A DNA stretch of 44,109 bases, taken from Pseudomonadota bacterium (lineage in GTDB: Bacteria; Pseudomonadota; Gammaproteobacteria; Burkholderiales; Burkholderiaceae_B). Under the pieces are notes generated by a model, which saw only the letters and a list, made by a program, of their open reading frames with translations, searched no databases and was not told the DNA's origin. How positions within the stretch are numbered: the first letter of the stretch is position 1; every line of letters begins with the position of its first letter. A program made the position numbers and the translations under genes. The stretch covers positions 1 to 44,109 of the forward strand of contig JAEWEV010000014.1 in NCBI GenBank assembly GCA_023389155.1. Direction: 5' to 3'. Shown in pieces: positions 34,656 through 43,321 of the stretch.

Positions 34656-35546
34656 TCACACCCGGATCGTCGCTATTTCATTTGCAATCCACGCCAGCAA
34701 CGTTTCCAGTTGCGAGCGCTTGCCGGTGGTTTCGGGATAGACAAAATAAAAAGAACGTCCTGCTAGTGGCATGTTCGCCGGGCACTCCAGCAACCCTGCC
34801 TTTACTTCCCTGTCCAGCAGAAACCGGCTGAGCAAACCCACACCCTGGCCGGACAGCACGGCCTGGATGAGATGCGTATCGTCATTGAAAATGGTTTGTG
34901 CCGAAGACGGCGGGAGAGTCTGGGAATGTGTCGTCGCCCAGCGCTGCCAGGTCGGTGCCATCTGGGTATCGTACCGCCATTCCACATGCAATAGCGGCGC
35001 CTGCAGCATCTTCCCCAGCGATCGGATATTGCAGCGCGGACTGCACATGGGTACGAACGATTCCGTATACAAATGCCGACTTACACACCCAGGATATTTG
35101 CCACTGCCGTAACGTATGGCGGCATCCATCCCCTGCGCAGACAGGTCTACCGGTGTATCACCGGCGTGAAAGCGCAGCGTCAGTTCAGGCATATCCTCCT
35201 TGAGCGCCAGCAATCTGGGTACCAGAAACTGACCGATAAAAGATGGGGTGGACGTCAGATTCAGGCAGTCATCGTCAGGCTGATGCGCGAGCTTGCCAAA
35301 CACCCCTTCTATGGCATCGAAGCTTTGACTGAGAACAGGCAACAGGGTCAGTGCCGCGGGCGTTAAACGCACACGGCGGGTTTCGCGGACAAACAGAGGC
35401 TGTCCGATCAGGGTCTCCAGCTTGCGGATCTGATGACTGATGGCGGTCGGAGACACAAACAGCTCTTCGGCGGCCTTTTTCAGGCTTGCGTGACGCGCCG
35501 CAGCCTCAAAGGCACGTAATGCAGACAGGGGTGGCATCTTGCGCAT
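34656..35546 (-). CDS. LysR-family regulator (GcvA-like)
   Basis: A 296-residue LysR-type transcriptional regulator. The N-terminal winged helix-turn-helix is clear: PPLSALRAFEAAARHASLKK, AAEELFVSPTAISHQIRKLE. The C-terminal part is a periplasmic-binding-protein-like effector domain of the GcvA/AmpR kind (NLTSTPSFIGQFLVPRL; YPGCVSRHLYTESFVPMCSP). It is divergent from the azoreductase gene with a palindromic site between, so azoR is its probable target and an electrophile or quinone its probable signal. That is inference from position. The ATG at 35546 is the family start (MRKMPPLSALRAFEAAAR). Confidence 0.9.
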   Translation of the reverse strand: MRKMPPLSALRAFEAAARHASLKKAAEELFVSPTAISHQIRKLETLIGQPLFVRETRRVRLTPAALTLLPVLSQSFDAIEGVFGKLAHQPDDDCLNLTSTPSFIGQFLVPRLLALKEDMPELTLRFHAGDTPVDLSAQGMDAAIRYGSGKYPGCVSRHLYTESFVPMCSPRCNIRSLGKMLQAPLLHVEWRYDTQMAPTWQRWATTHSQTLPPSSAQTIFNDDTHLIQAVLSGQGVGLLSRFLLDREVKAGLLECPANMPLAGRSFYFVYPETTGKRSQLETLLAWIANEIATIRV

Positions 35547-35628
35547 AATTGAATGTCCACTTTGACCGGAGGTCGGATTTTTCGCGGAGCAACGCTGGGG
35601 GGGTTACCGGCACAATAATTAAGTTTTA

Positions 35629-35645
35629 TTCATGCTTAGCATGAA
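35629..35645. promoter_or_regulatory. Likely LysR operator: 17-bp perfect palindrome
   Basis: TTCATGCTTAGCATGAA is a perfect dyad around a central T and contains a T-N11-A core. It lies in the 175-base intergenic region, about 55 bases before the predicted azoR start of transcription, the usual place for a LysR recognition site. Confidence 0.65.
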
Positions 35646-35655
35646 AAACATGACA

Positions 35656-35685
35656 TTGTCTGCCCATATTATCTGATTCTAGAAT
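35656..35685 (+). promoter_or_regulatory. Predicted azoR promoter
   Basis: TTGTCT (35656-35661), an 18-base spacer and TAGAAT (35680-35685) give a reasonable sigma-70 promoter. The azoR ATG is 36 bases further on. Confidence 0.5.
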
Positions 35686-35721
35686 GATTTTGTCATTCAC
35701 ATGGATAATTGGAGCTCAATC

Positions 35722-36420
35722 ATGACGACTTTGTTGCATATCGACGCCAGCGCACGCCGCCGGGGGTCCGACCAGGCCCGCCACGGCTCTCATACACGCC
35801 GGCTCAGCCGCCTGTTCGTTGATCAGTGGCGACAGCACGATCCCGATACACAGGTGCTGTATCGGGATATCGGCAGCGAGCCACCAGGCTTTGTCACCGA
35901 AAAGTGGATACACGCCGCTTTTACGCCTGAAAGCGCGAGGGAGCCCTGGATGATCCAGACGCTGAGCGAAAGTGATCGACTGATAGACGAACTGATCAGC
36001 GCGGATCTGATTGTAATGGGCGTACCCATGTATAACTTCGGCATGCCCGCCCAGTGCAAGGCATATATCGACAATATCGTGCGCGTGGGACGTACCTTTG
36101 GCTTTGATCGCAGCCGCGGCCAAATCCCCTACTGGCCGATGCTGACCGATATGAACAAAACGCTGGTCTGGCTGACTGCCAGTGGCGACACCGGCTATGC
36201 CGAGCGACAACCGCTGGCGCACATGAATCATGTCGAGCCTGCGCTGCTTACCGCCATGGCCTATATAGGGATTACGCAGCACGTTGGCACGCGCGTTGAA
36301 TATGATGAGTTCGGTGGTGAGCAGCTGGCCGCCTCCCTGGAAAAAGCCGAGGGCGAGGTGCGGCAAATGGCCAAATCACTGGCGCTATCGTCCCGACAGA
36401 CGGTAGAGGCGCTGGATTGA
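35722..36420 (+). CDS. azoR: FMN-dependent NADH-azoreductase
   Basis: This enzyme reduces quinones and azo bonds by two electrons with NADH and FMN. 232 residues from ATG 35722 with GGAG eight bases upstream; an ATG at 35701 lies too close to the promoter. The flavodoxin-like fold is shown by TTLLHIDASARR at the N-terminus, VMGVPMYNFGMPAQCKAYID (the family signature) near the middle, and LVWLTASGD. It is divergent from the LysR gene and preceded by a palindrome and promoter. Convergent with dsbD, with abutting stops at 36420/36421. The length is normal to slightly long, with a short basic insertion (ASARRRGSDQARHG) near the start. Confidence 0.9.
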   Translation: MTTLLHIDASARRRGSDQARHGSHTRRLSRLFVDQWRQHDPDTQVLYRDIGSEPPGFVTEKWIHAAFTPESAREPWMIQTLSESDRLIDELISADLIVMGVPMYNFGMPAQCKAYIDNIVRVGRTFGFDRSRGQIPYWPMLTDMNKTLVWLTASGDTGYAERQPLAHMNHVEPALLTAMAYIGITQHVGTRVEYDEFGGEQLAASLEKAEGEVRQMAKSLALSSRQTVEALD

Positions 36421-38469
36421 TTAGCGTTGCGCCTGCTGCAGTTTTTCCAGGAACCGGTCGGCTTTCTGGAAACCCACTACCCGGTTGTTCTCCATTTCCC
36501 TGCCCTGGCGGTCAAAGAAAATAATGCCGGGCGGGCCGAAAAGCCGAAAGCGCTTGAGCAGTTCACGATCTTGGGCATTGTTGCCCGTCACATCAGCCTG
36601 CAACAGCAGCATTTGATTCATGACGCCGGCAACCCGGCTGTCAGTGAAGGTGAATTTTTCCATTTCGTGGCAGGAAATACACCAGTCGGCATAGAAATCC
36701 AGCATGACTGGCTTGCCGGCCGTGGCGATGCGCGATTCAAGCTCGGCCAGTGAGGTGACGCGTTCAAACTTCACGCTCGCCACCTGCGACTGGCTTGCGC
36801 CATCGACCTGAGCAATACCCTTGAGCGGTGAAAGGGGATCGCGACTGCCGGTAGCCAGACCGATGAGCAATAGCAGGGCCCAGGCCGCGGCCAGCAGTCC
36901 AAGCGCACGCAGCATCAGGCGCAGTGGTCCCACAATGCCTGCCGCATCTGCATCGGAACGGAAAGCGCCAAGCAATACCGCCAGGCACATGCTCAGGAAG
37001 GCCCATCCGAGCATCTGTGCCCACAGCGGGATGATGGGCATCAGCATCCACAATGCCGTGGCCAGCAAAAGTAGCCCGCAGAAATACTTGATCCCTTCCA
37101 TCCAGGGACCGGCCTTAGGCATCAATGCCCCGGATGTGGCGCCCAGAATCAGCAGCGAGGCACCCTGACCCCAGGCTAGCACAAACAGCGCCAGTCCGCC
37201 CAGCACGACATTGCCGGTCTGGGAGATGAAAAGCAGAATCCCCGCCAGCGGCGCCGCTACGCAGGGTCCGCAAATAAGCGCAGACAGCATGCCCATACCG
37301 AGGGCGCCGCCGTAACGACCACCGGGCAACCGCGACACCTTATTGTTCAGGGACGTTTGCAGCGACACCGGCACCTGGATGTTGAACGCCCCGAACATGC
37401 CAATGGCAAGGATGATCAGTACCAGCGCAAAGGCTGAAAGAACCCAGGGGTTTTGTATCCAGGCGGCCAGGACTGAGCCGACCGAGGCAGCAGCAATACC
37501 TAGCAGTGTATAGACAATCGCAGTGCCAAGCACGTACATCAGCGTCAGCGCAAAGCCGCGGCCCCTGGAAGGTACCCCGCCGCGCGCTTTCTGGTCACCA
37601 ACAATCACCGAGAGCAGAATGGGCAGCATAGGCAATACGCAAGGCGTAAAGGACAGCACGACGCCCAGCGCAAAACAGATCAGAAGAATACGAAGTACGC
37701 CCGCTTCGGAAAGCCAGCCGGCAATGGTCGTATCACCGGCATCAAACAGGGAGCCGGCTGAGGCGCGGGTCGATCCACCCTGACCAGACGGTTCGCCATC
37801 CGTAGCGCCGGTCAGCGTGCGGGTAAGATCCGCAGAGGAAGAGGAAGAAGAGGGCTGACTGGCGGAAGGGCTGGAGGAGGACGCGCTGGAAGTGGGCCCG
37901 CGGGAGGCCGCTACCTGATCACCGGAAGACGCACTGACGGCCCCTACCGGCGCTACACCTTTGATCACACCTGTGCTGCCGCCTGTGATGCTCAATCCGC
38001 CGCCGGGCGCAGGCTCAAGATCGACTTCATAGGTCATGGGTGGATAACACAATCCTGCATCGGCGCAGCCCTGCCCGATCACCTGCAGCGTAAACGCCGT
38101 GGTCTGTTTCTGGAAGGGAATCCGGATGCTCACCTGATTGTGAAAGACTTCCATGTTTTTATCGAAGGTAGGATCATACTTGACCTCTCCCTTCGGAAAC
38201 ACCGGTGTACCGAGCAACGCGCGAGCCTGGGACTCATCTGTGTCGTCCTTGACATGGAATTCGAAGCGTTCATGATACATGTAGTACTTCGGCGCGATCC
38301 GATAGTCGATGCGCAGCTGCGATGGAGACTGCATTTGTGCGGAAAAGACAAACGCCTGTTCCGGATCCAGGAACTCCTCTTCAGCATGCGCCAGCGGCGC
38401 CACGAGGATTAGCAGCAACGCCACGAGCCACATCAGCCACGTACCGCGGCGCTTCAAATCGGACAACAT
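36421..38469 (-). CDS. dsbD: Thiol:disulfide interchange protein DsbD
   Basis: DsbD carries electrons from cytoplasmic thioredoxin across the inner membrane to periplasmic partners, including those keeping apocytochromes c reduced. 682 residues from ATG 38469 (GTG 38475 is also open): signal peptide to ~29, alpha domain with Cys135/Cys141, then a long Ser-rich linker (~180-245). An eight-helix membrane domain with the TPCVLPM and CGPCVAAP motifs follows, then a C-terminal thioredoxin domain with active-site CISC (ADWCISCHEMEKF). The Ser-rich linker is unusual. It follows cutA by 15 bases, the usual cutA-dsbD pair, and its reductant fits the System II cytochrome genes at 21.6-25.1 kb. Confidence 0.95.
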   Translation of the reverse strand: MLSDLKRRGTWLMWLVALLLILVAPLAHAEEEFLDPEQAFVFSAQMQSPSQLRIDYRIAPKYYMYHERFEFHVKDDTDESQARALLGTPVFPKGEVKYDPTFDKNMEVFHNQVSIRIPFQKQTTAFTLQVIGQGCADAGLCYPPMTYEVDLEPAPGGGLSITGGSTGVIKGVAPVGAVSASSGDQVAASRGPTSSASSSSPSASQPSSSSSSADLTRTLTGATDGEPSGQGGSTRASAGSLFDAGDTTIAGWLSEAGVLRILLICFALGVVLSFTPCVLPMLPILLSVIVGDQKARGGVPSRGRGFALTLMYVLGTAIVYTLLGIAAASVGSVLAAWIQNPWVLSAFALVLIILAIGMFGAFNIQVPVSLQTSLNNKVSRLPGGRYGGALGMGMLSALICGPCVAAPLAGILLFISQTGNVVLGGLALFVLAWGQGASLLILGATSGALMPKAGPWMEGIKYFCGLLLLATALWMLMPIIPLWAQMLGWAFLSMCLAVLLGAFRSDADAAGIVGPLRLMLRALGLLAAAWALLLLIGLATGSRDPLSPLKGIAQVDGASQSQVASVKFERVTSLAELESRIATAGKPVMLDFYADWCISCHEMEKFTFTDSRVAGVMNQMLLLQADVTGNNAQDRELLKRFRLFGPPGIIFFDRQGREMENNRVVGFQKADRFLEKLQQAQR

Positions 38470-38484
38470 GAACACACGTACTCT

Positions 38485-38808
38485 CTATATCGATGTTTGC
38501 GCCCGTATCCAGTCCAGATACGGCACATGCCCGCCAGAGACGGGCAGAATGAGAATTTCGGGAACATCGTAGGGATGCAGCTGGACAATCCGCTCCTGGC
38601 AGCGCAGGCTGGCCTGGCTGGAGGTTTTGATGGTTAGCGTGATTTCCTCTGTCCCTTCAAGGTTTTCGTTCCACAAATAGATAGACAGTCCAATGGGGCT
38701 TAAGTTCACGCAGGCGGCCAGACGCTCCTCTACCAGGACATGGGCGATCCGTTTTGCCAGCAGCAGATCCGGCACGGTAGTCATCATGACCACGCAGTCG
38801 GTTGTCAT
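38485..38808 (-). CDS. cutA: Divalent-cation tolerance protein CutA
   Basis: A 107-residue trimeric CutA1 protein, historically linked to copper tolerance; its true role is unclear. It starts MTTDCVVMMTTVPDLLLAKR and has ERLAACVNLSPIGLSIYLWN, TLTIKTSS and HPYDVPEILILPV, all conserved CutA segments. Directly upstream of dsbD (15 bases) and downstream of the MFS gene (28 bases), so the three may form an operon. The cutA-dsbD pairing is common in beta- and gammaproteobacteria. Confidence 0.94.
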   Translation of the reverse strand: MTTDCVVMMTTVPDLLLAKRIAHVLVEERLAACVNLSPIGLSIYLWNENLEGTEEITLTIKTSSQASLRCQERIVQLHPYDVPEILILPVSGGHVPYLDWIRAQTSI

Positions 38809-38836
38809 AAAAAGCCTCCTGAGTACAAAATTGACA

Positions 38837-40081
38837 CTACTCCAGCGCCATCCCCTTGCGTTCGGGAATCAGAAACAGCGTGGCAAGAATATCCAGCACA
38901 TAAAGGGACGCCAGCAGACCCAGCGCGACTTCAAAGGAATACGCCGCGGCAAGTGCGCCAACCACTACCGGACCAAAGCCACCGACCGCCCGGCCGATAT
39001 TGAACAGCACGTTTTGTGCCGTGGCCCTGGCTGTCACGGGATAAAGTTCGGAAATCAAGGCTCCGTATCCACCTATCATACCATTGACGAATACACCCAT
39101 GAGGGCCCCGCCCCAAAGCAGCGCTGCGGGCGACTGAAGCTGGGAGTAAACGAAGACCATGATCACGGCGCCGATCTGATAGATCAGAAAGCTGGGCCGT
39201 CGACCGATGCGGTCAGCCAGTTGCCCGAAAAGCCAGATACCCAGGCTCATGCCCACGACGGTCATGGCCGTCCAGCTTGCGGATTTGGTGAGCGAATAAC
39301 CAAACTGCGTGGACAGATATGACGGCATCCAGATCATCAGACCGTAATAGCCGAAGTTTTGCACCGAGCAGAGAATGATGACACCCAGGCTACGCCGCAG
39401 CGTCTCTGCATCCTTGACCAGCAGTTTGAGAGGCGCCAGCGTAAATGAACGTGCCACAGGTGTTGACTTGAGAAACTGCTCGGGTTCACCGATATAGGAT
39501 CGGACCACGAAAGACACAATGGCCGGCAGTACACCCACGGCAAACATGCCGCGCCAGCCAATGACAGGGAGCAACAGGGGGGTGAGCAGCGCCGCTGCCA
39601 GCACGCCAGCCTGCCAGCCCAAACCGACATAGGACGAGACGCGTGCACGCTCCGATGGACGACAGGCCTCGGTAGCCAGCGCCATGCCAATGCCGAACTC
39701 TCCGCCCAGACCCAGACCCGCGATGGTGCGATACACCAGCAAGTCCCAGTATCCTTGCGCCAGCGCACACATGCCGGTAAAAACGGCGAACAGCAGAATG
39801 GTCCAGGTGAGTACGCGCACCCGCCCGTAGATATCGCTAAGCAACCCGAAGCCAATACCGCCGATTACCGCACCCACCAGCGTCCAGGTGACCAAAGAAC
39901 CCGCTTCGGTGCTGCTCAGGCCCAGACCCGCACTGACTGCGGCCAGAATAAAGCCCAGGATCAGCAGATCAAACCCGTCCAGGGCATAGCCGATGGACGA
40001 GGCCCAGATGGCTTTTCTGGCATTTTTTTGGGAGTCACGTTCTGCGGACGCAGCAAGACCTGACACAGACGAAGCACGCAT
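38837..40081 (-). CDS. MFS transporter, aromatic-acid:H+ symporter (AAHS) type
   Basis: A 414-residue, 12-helix symporter from ATG 40081. The first helix carries GYALDGFDLLILGF, with the DGFD typical of the AAHS and related acid-transporter families. Motif A is GFGLLSDIYGRVRV between helices 2 and 3, and RTIAGLGLGGEFGIG follows in helix 4. The likely substrate is an organic or aromatic acid taken up with protons, but no catabolic gene nearby narrows it. The frame is open to 40153, but 40081 is family-like. A dyad GATTGCC-N5-GGCAATC (40249-40267) lies upstream in the 440-base gap to rplQ, which otherwise has no gene. Confidence 0.85.
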   Translation of the reverse strand: MRASSVSGLAASAERDSQKNARKAIWASSIGYALDGFDLLILGFILAAVSAGLGLSSTEAGSLVTWTLVGAVIGGIGFGLLSDIYGRVRVLTWTILLFAVFTGMCALAQGYWDLLVYRTIAGLGLGGEFGIGMALATEACRPSERARVSSYVGLGWQAGVLAAALLTPLLLPVIGWRGMFAVGVLPAIVSFVVRSYIGEPEQFLKSTPVARSFTLAPLKLLVKDAETLRRSLGVIILCSVQNFGYYGLMIWMPSYLSTQFGYSLTKSASWTAMTVVGMSLGIWLFGQLADRIGRRPSFLIYQIGAVIMVFVYSQLQSPAALLWGGALMGVFVNGMIGGYGALISELYPVTARATAQNVLFNIGRAVGGFGPVVVGALAAAYSFEVALGLLASLYVLDILATLFLIPERKGMALE

Positions 40082-40248
40082 TGTTCGTTCCTGGTGGGAA
40101 AGGAGAGGGGGAATTTTTTGCAGGCCATATTGTAGCGCGCCCATGCCTGTCATGATTCTGAAAAAATCAGGCGCAGCAAAAAGAACAAGGGTTTCATGGA
40201 CAGCATCACTTCACTTGTTCCAATTGGTCGAGTCGGCAAACCGCCGGA

Positions 40249-40267
40249 GATTGCCGGCGCGGCAATC
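40249..40267. promoter_or_regulatory. Dyad upstream of the AAHS transporter
   Basis: GATTGCC-GGCGC-GGCAATC is a perfect 7-bp dyad, about 168 bases upstream of the transporter start and on the far side of the rplQ terminator from rplQ. It may be an operator; no regulator gene is adjacent. Confidence 0.3.
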
Positions 40268-40405
40268 CTTCTTCTGTCTGACTAGCCCACTTACATGCGA
40301 GGCAGTGAAACCGTTGTCGATGATGGAATGATTGGCTTGTGATCCAGCCGGGTATGCGTCGGGAGGGGCATGATAGCCTGCCGCAGGCGCGAGTCCGAAA
40401 GTAAA

Positions 40406-40435
40406 AAAAGGCATCTGGCGAACCAGATGCCTTTT
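40406..40435 (-). terminator. Terminator of the ribosomal operon after rplQ
   Basis: A 13-bp perfect stem (40406-40418 with 40423-40435) closed by a 4-base loop is followed on the minus strand by further T's (the plus-strand A run from 40403). It lies 87 bases past rplQ. Confidence 0.9.
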
Positions 40436-40521
40436 GCAGCCAGCCTGTGAAAACCGGCAGGCAAAGAAATACTGCAGTCCACCGATGCCTGGGCACCGGC
40501 TGTCGACTGGCGGTACGAGCC

Positions 40522-40911
40522 TTACTCGGCGTCTACCACTTCGTCAGCGACTTCGGGACGGTCAACCAGTTCCATGAATGCCATTGGAGCGTTATCGCCC
40601 TGACGGAAGCCCATTTTCAGAACGCGAGTGTAACCACCGTTGCGCTCTTTGTAGCGGGGACCAATCTCGGCAAACAGTTTGACGACGGCATCACGGTCGC
40701 GCAGACGGGCGAATGCCAGGCGTTTGTTGGCCAGGGTTGGCTCTTTGGCCAGTGTGATAAGAGGCTCAATAACACGACGCAGCTCTTTTGCTTTAGGCAA
40801 TGTCGTTTTGATCGCTTCATGCTGGATCAGAGATACAGACATGTTGCGGAACATCGCCAGGCGATGGCTGCTGGTACGGTTCAGCTTACGTAAACCACTA
40901 CGGTGACGCAT
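40522..40911 (-). CDS. rplQ: 50S ribosomal protein L17
   Basis: L17 is a large-subunit protein near the peptide exit tunnel. 129 residues from ATG 40911, giving the invariant MRHRSGLRKLNRTSSHRLAM start; the frame is open to 40947 but that extra piece is leader. GGYTRVLKMGFRQGDNAPMA is the conserved C-terminal block. It is the last gene of the operon, separated from rpoA by an unusually structured 252-base spacer, and ends at a strong terminator. Confidence 0.97.
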   Translation of the reverse strand: MRHRSGLRKLNRTSSHRLAMFRNMSVSLIQHEAIKTTLPKAKELRRVIEPLITLAKEPTLANKRLAFARLRDRDAVVKLFAEIGPRYKERNGGYTRVLKMGFRQGDNAPMAFMELVDRPEVADEVVDAE

Positions 40912-41018
40912 GATAATTTCCTTTGAATCTAGGTTAAAAGACGGCAAGTGCCGCCTGTTGACCGGCTCTTCTATCCTGCTATGACAGTTGTCATAACAGG
41001 CGGTCCGGTTGGCATAAA

Positions 41019-41058
41019 GATGGAATCAGGATGTCGTTATGACGATGCTGATTCCATC
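41019..41058 (-). promoter_or_regulatory. Hairpin in the rpoA-rplQ spacer
   Basis: GATGGAATCAG (41019-41029) pairs perfectly with CTGATTCCATC (41048-41058), 11 bp with an 18-base loop that can form a further 4-bp stem. On the minus strand only TTT follows, so it is a weak terminator at best. A second dyad, TATGACA-gt-TGTCATA, is at 40980-40995. A processing or attenuation role is possible. Confidence 0.45.
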
Positions 41059-41163
41059 CGTTTTGTCCGGCTCTCTGGCGAGAGAACCAGCTATTCTACA
41101 ACAATTGTGCGCCAAAGCGCTGACGGGTTCCAGGCTTGCACCCAAAACCGGTCAAATCAGATA

Positions 41164-42147
41164 TCAGGGACGCTCAAGGCCCAGTGGTGGCCAGCTTTCC
41201 AGCTTCATGCCCAGGGTCAAGCCGCGTGCAGCCAGTACTTCCTTGATTTCGTTCAAAGACTTACGGCCCAGGTTTGGCGTTTTGAGCAGTTCGTTTTCGG
41301 TACGCTGGATCAGATCACCGATGTAATAGATATTTTCGGCTTTCAGGCAGTTGGCGGAACGAACGGTAAGTTCGAGATCGTCAACAGGACGCAGCAGGAC
41401 CGGATCAATTTGCGGTACGCCGCGAACGGGTGTTTCGAATGTATCGCTGGCGCCTTCGAGAGCGGCGAACACGGAAATCTGGTCCATCAGGATACGAGCC
41501 GACTGACGTACGGCTTCTTCAGGAGAAATCACGCCGTTGGTTTCGATATCAAGAATCAGTTTGTCCAGGTCGGTACGCTGTTCCACACGGGCGCTTTCGA
41601 CAGCATAGCTGACGCGGCGAACCGGGCTGAAAGAGGCATCCATCTGGATGCGGCCGATGGTGTGTGAACGTTCATCGCTCAGCGCACGCATGTTGCCGGC
41701 GACATAACCACGACCCTGTTCAATCTTGATCTGCATTTCGAGCTTACCGTTATCGGTCAGCGTCGCAATCAGATGGTTCGGATTGATGATTTCTACGTCG
41801 TGAGGCAGATCGATGTCGCTGGCAAGAACCGGACCGGAACCAGATTTGCGCAGTGTGACGGTCACTTCTTCACGATTGTTCAGTTTGAATACAATGCCCT
41901 TCAGGTTCAGAACGATGTCAACGACATCTTCACGCACGCCTGTCAGCGTAGAGTACTCGTGCACCACACCTGTAATCTGCACTTCTGTAGGTGCAAAGCC
42001 TGTCATGGAAGACAGCAGAATGCGACGCAGCGCATTGCCCAGTGTGTGGCCATAACCACGTTCGAACGGCTCCATGACCACTTTGGCGTGGTTGTCGGTA
42101 ACCGGTGTGACTTCAATGGAACGGGGTTTCAAAAAACCTTGAGACAT
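41164..42147 (-). CDS. rpoA: DNA-directed RNA polymerase subunit alpha
   Basis: The alpha subunit dimer nucleates RNA polymerase assembly and its C-terminal domain contacts UP elements and activators. The 327 residues include the N-terminal domain (MEPFERGYGHTLGNALRRIL), a linker near 235, and the C-terminal domain with VRSANCLKAENIYYIGDLIQ and TPNLGRKSLNEIKEVLAARG. All these are standard. It follows rpsD by 122 bases and precedes rplQ across a structured spacer, the classic order of the alpha operon. Confidence 0.98.
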   Translation of the reverse strand: MSQGFLKPRSIEVTPVTDNHAKVVMEPFERGYGHTLGNALRRILLSSMTGFAPTEVQITGVVHEYSTLTGVREDVVDIVLNLKGIVFKLNNREEVTVTLRKSGSGPVLASDIDLPHDVEIINPNHLIATLTDNGKLEMQIKIEQGRGYVAGNMRALSDERSHTIGRIQMDASFSPVRRVSYAVESARVEQRTDLDKLILDIETNGVISPEEAVRQSARILMDQISVFAALEGASDTFETPVRGVPQIDPVLLRPVDDLELTVRSANCLKAENIYYIGDLIQRTENELLKTPNLGRKSLNEIKEVLAARGLTLGMKLESWPPLGLERP

Positions 42148-42269
42148 AGCTCTATTTCCTTTTCAATACCCTCGGCTCGTTACACCGATAAGGCTGATGG
42201 ATAAGATAAAAACTGCTTGGAGGGACAAAAAACAGGAAACCGTAATGGTTCCCTGCTTTCGTTATTGCA

Positions 42270-42893
42270 TTAACGTGAGTACAGCTCGACGATCATGGAT
42301 TCGTTGATATCACGAGCGACATCAGCGCGGTCCGGCACCTGTTTGAAGGTACCTGTCAGTTTGCTGGTGTCCACTTCAACCCACTGTGGCAGACCGTTGC
42401 CGGATGCCAGTTCCATAGACTCTTTGATACGAGCCTGGTTTTTGGATTTTTCACGAACAGAGACGACATCACCATTGCTAACGAGCATTGATGGAATGTC
42501 TGCCTTGTGGCCGTTCAGCTCGATTGCACCGTGTGCAACCAGTTGACGGGCTTCCGCACGTGTCGAACCGTAACCCATACGGTATACGACGTTGTCCAGG
42601 CGTGATTCGAGCAACTGAATCAGGGTCTCGCCAGTGTTGCCACGGCGACGCTCAGCTTCAGCGAAGTATTTACGGAATTGCTTTTCAAGCACACCGTACA
42701 TACGTTTCAGTTTTTGCTTTTCACGCAGTTGCAGGCCGTAGTCGGACGTACGGGCACCGGAAGTGCGGCCGTGCTGACCGGGTTTGGAATCAAGCTTGCA
42801 TTTGGAGTCGAGTGAACGACGTGCGCTTTTCAGGAACAGATCAATGCCTTCGCGACGCGAAAGTTTGCATTTTGGTCCAGTATATCGTGCCAT
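42270..42893 (-). CDS. rpsD: 30S ribosomal protein S4
   Basis: A 207-residue primary 16S rRNA-binding protein; in E. coli it also represses the alpha operon by binding its mRNA. MARYTGPKCKLSRREGIDLF starts the protein; the S4 RNA-binding domain (RLDNVVYRMGYGSTRAEARQ, LVAHGAIELNGHKADIPS) is intact. The N-terminal zinc-type cysteines of some S4 proteins are absent (only Cys9 and one later Cys), as in most proteobacteria. Gap to rpsK is 17 bases. Confidence 0.98.
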   Translation of the reverse strand: MARYTGPKCKLSRREGIDLFLKSARRSLDSKCKLDSKPGQHGRTSGARTSDYGLQLREKQKLKRMYGVLEKQFRKYFAEAERRRGNTGETLIQLLESRLDNVVYRMGYGSTRAEARQLVAHGAIELNGHKADIPSMLVSNGDVVSVREKSKNQARIKESMELASGNGLPQWVEVDTSKLTGTFKQVPDRADVARDINESMIVELYSR

Positions 42894-42910
42894 TTTTTTC
42901 CCTTGCTAAA

Positions 42911-43309
42911 TTAGATACGACGACGTTTAGGAGGGCGGCAACCGTTATGCGGGACTGGCGTGATGTCTGAGATACTGGAGATTTTGATACCCAGTGCATT
43001 CAATGCACGCACTGAAGATTCACGACCAGGACCAGGGCCCTTGATGCGTACTTCCAGTGTTTTGATACCATATTCCAATGCTACACGGCCCGCTGACTCG
43101 GCTGCAACCTGCGCTGCAAAAGGCGTCGATTTACGAGAGCCTTTAAAGCCCGCGCCACCCGACGTCGCCCATGACAAGGCATTGCCTTGACGGTCAGTAA
43201 TTGTGATGATTGTATTGTTGAAAGATGCATGAACGTGTGCGATACCGTCCGATACAACCTTTCTGATTTTTTTGCGTGCGCGTGCAGCGCCGCCAGAAGC
43301 TTTCGCCAT
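42911..43309 (-). CDS. rpsK: 30S ribosomal protein S11
   Basis: A 132-residue S11 of the small-subunit platform. It has the basic start (KASGGAARARKKIRK), HVHASFNNTIITITDRQGNA, and ends DITPVPHNGCRPPKRRRI, the highly conserved tail near the mRNA exit. It lies 12 bases after rpsM and 17 before rpsD in the same operon. Confidence 0.98.
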   Translation of the reverse strand: MAKASGGAARARKKIRKVVSDGIAHVHASFNNTIITITDRQGNALSWATSGGAGFKGSRKSTPFAAQVAAESAGRVALEYGIKTLEVRIKGPGPGRESSVRALNALGIKISSISDITPVPHNGCRPPKRRRI

Positions 43310-43321
43310 AATCTACCCCGA

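Noticed and set aside
34643..34667. Hairpin ATCCGG-...-CCGGAT between the Cas2-like gene and the LysR gene
   Set aside because: It overlaps the end of the LysR gene, contains a bulge and has no T run on either strand, so it is not called as a terminator.
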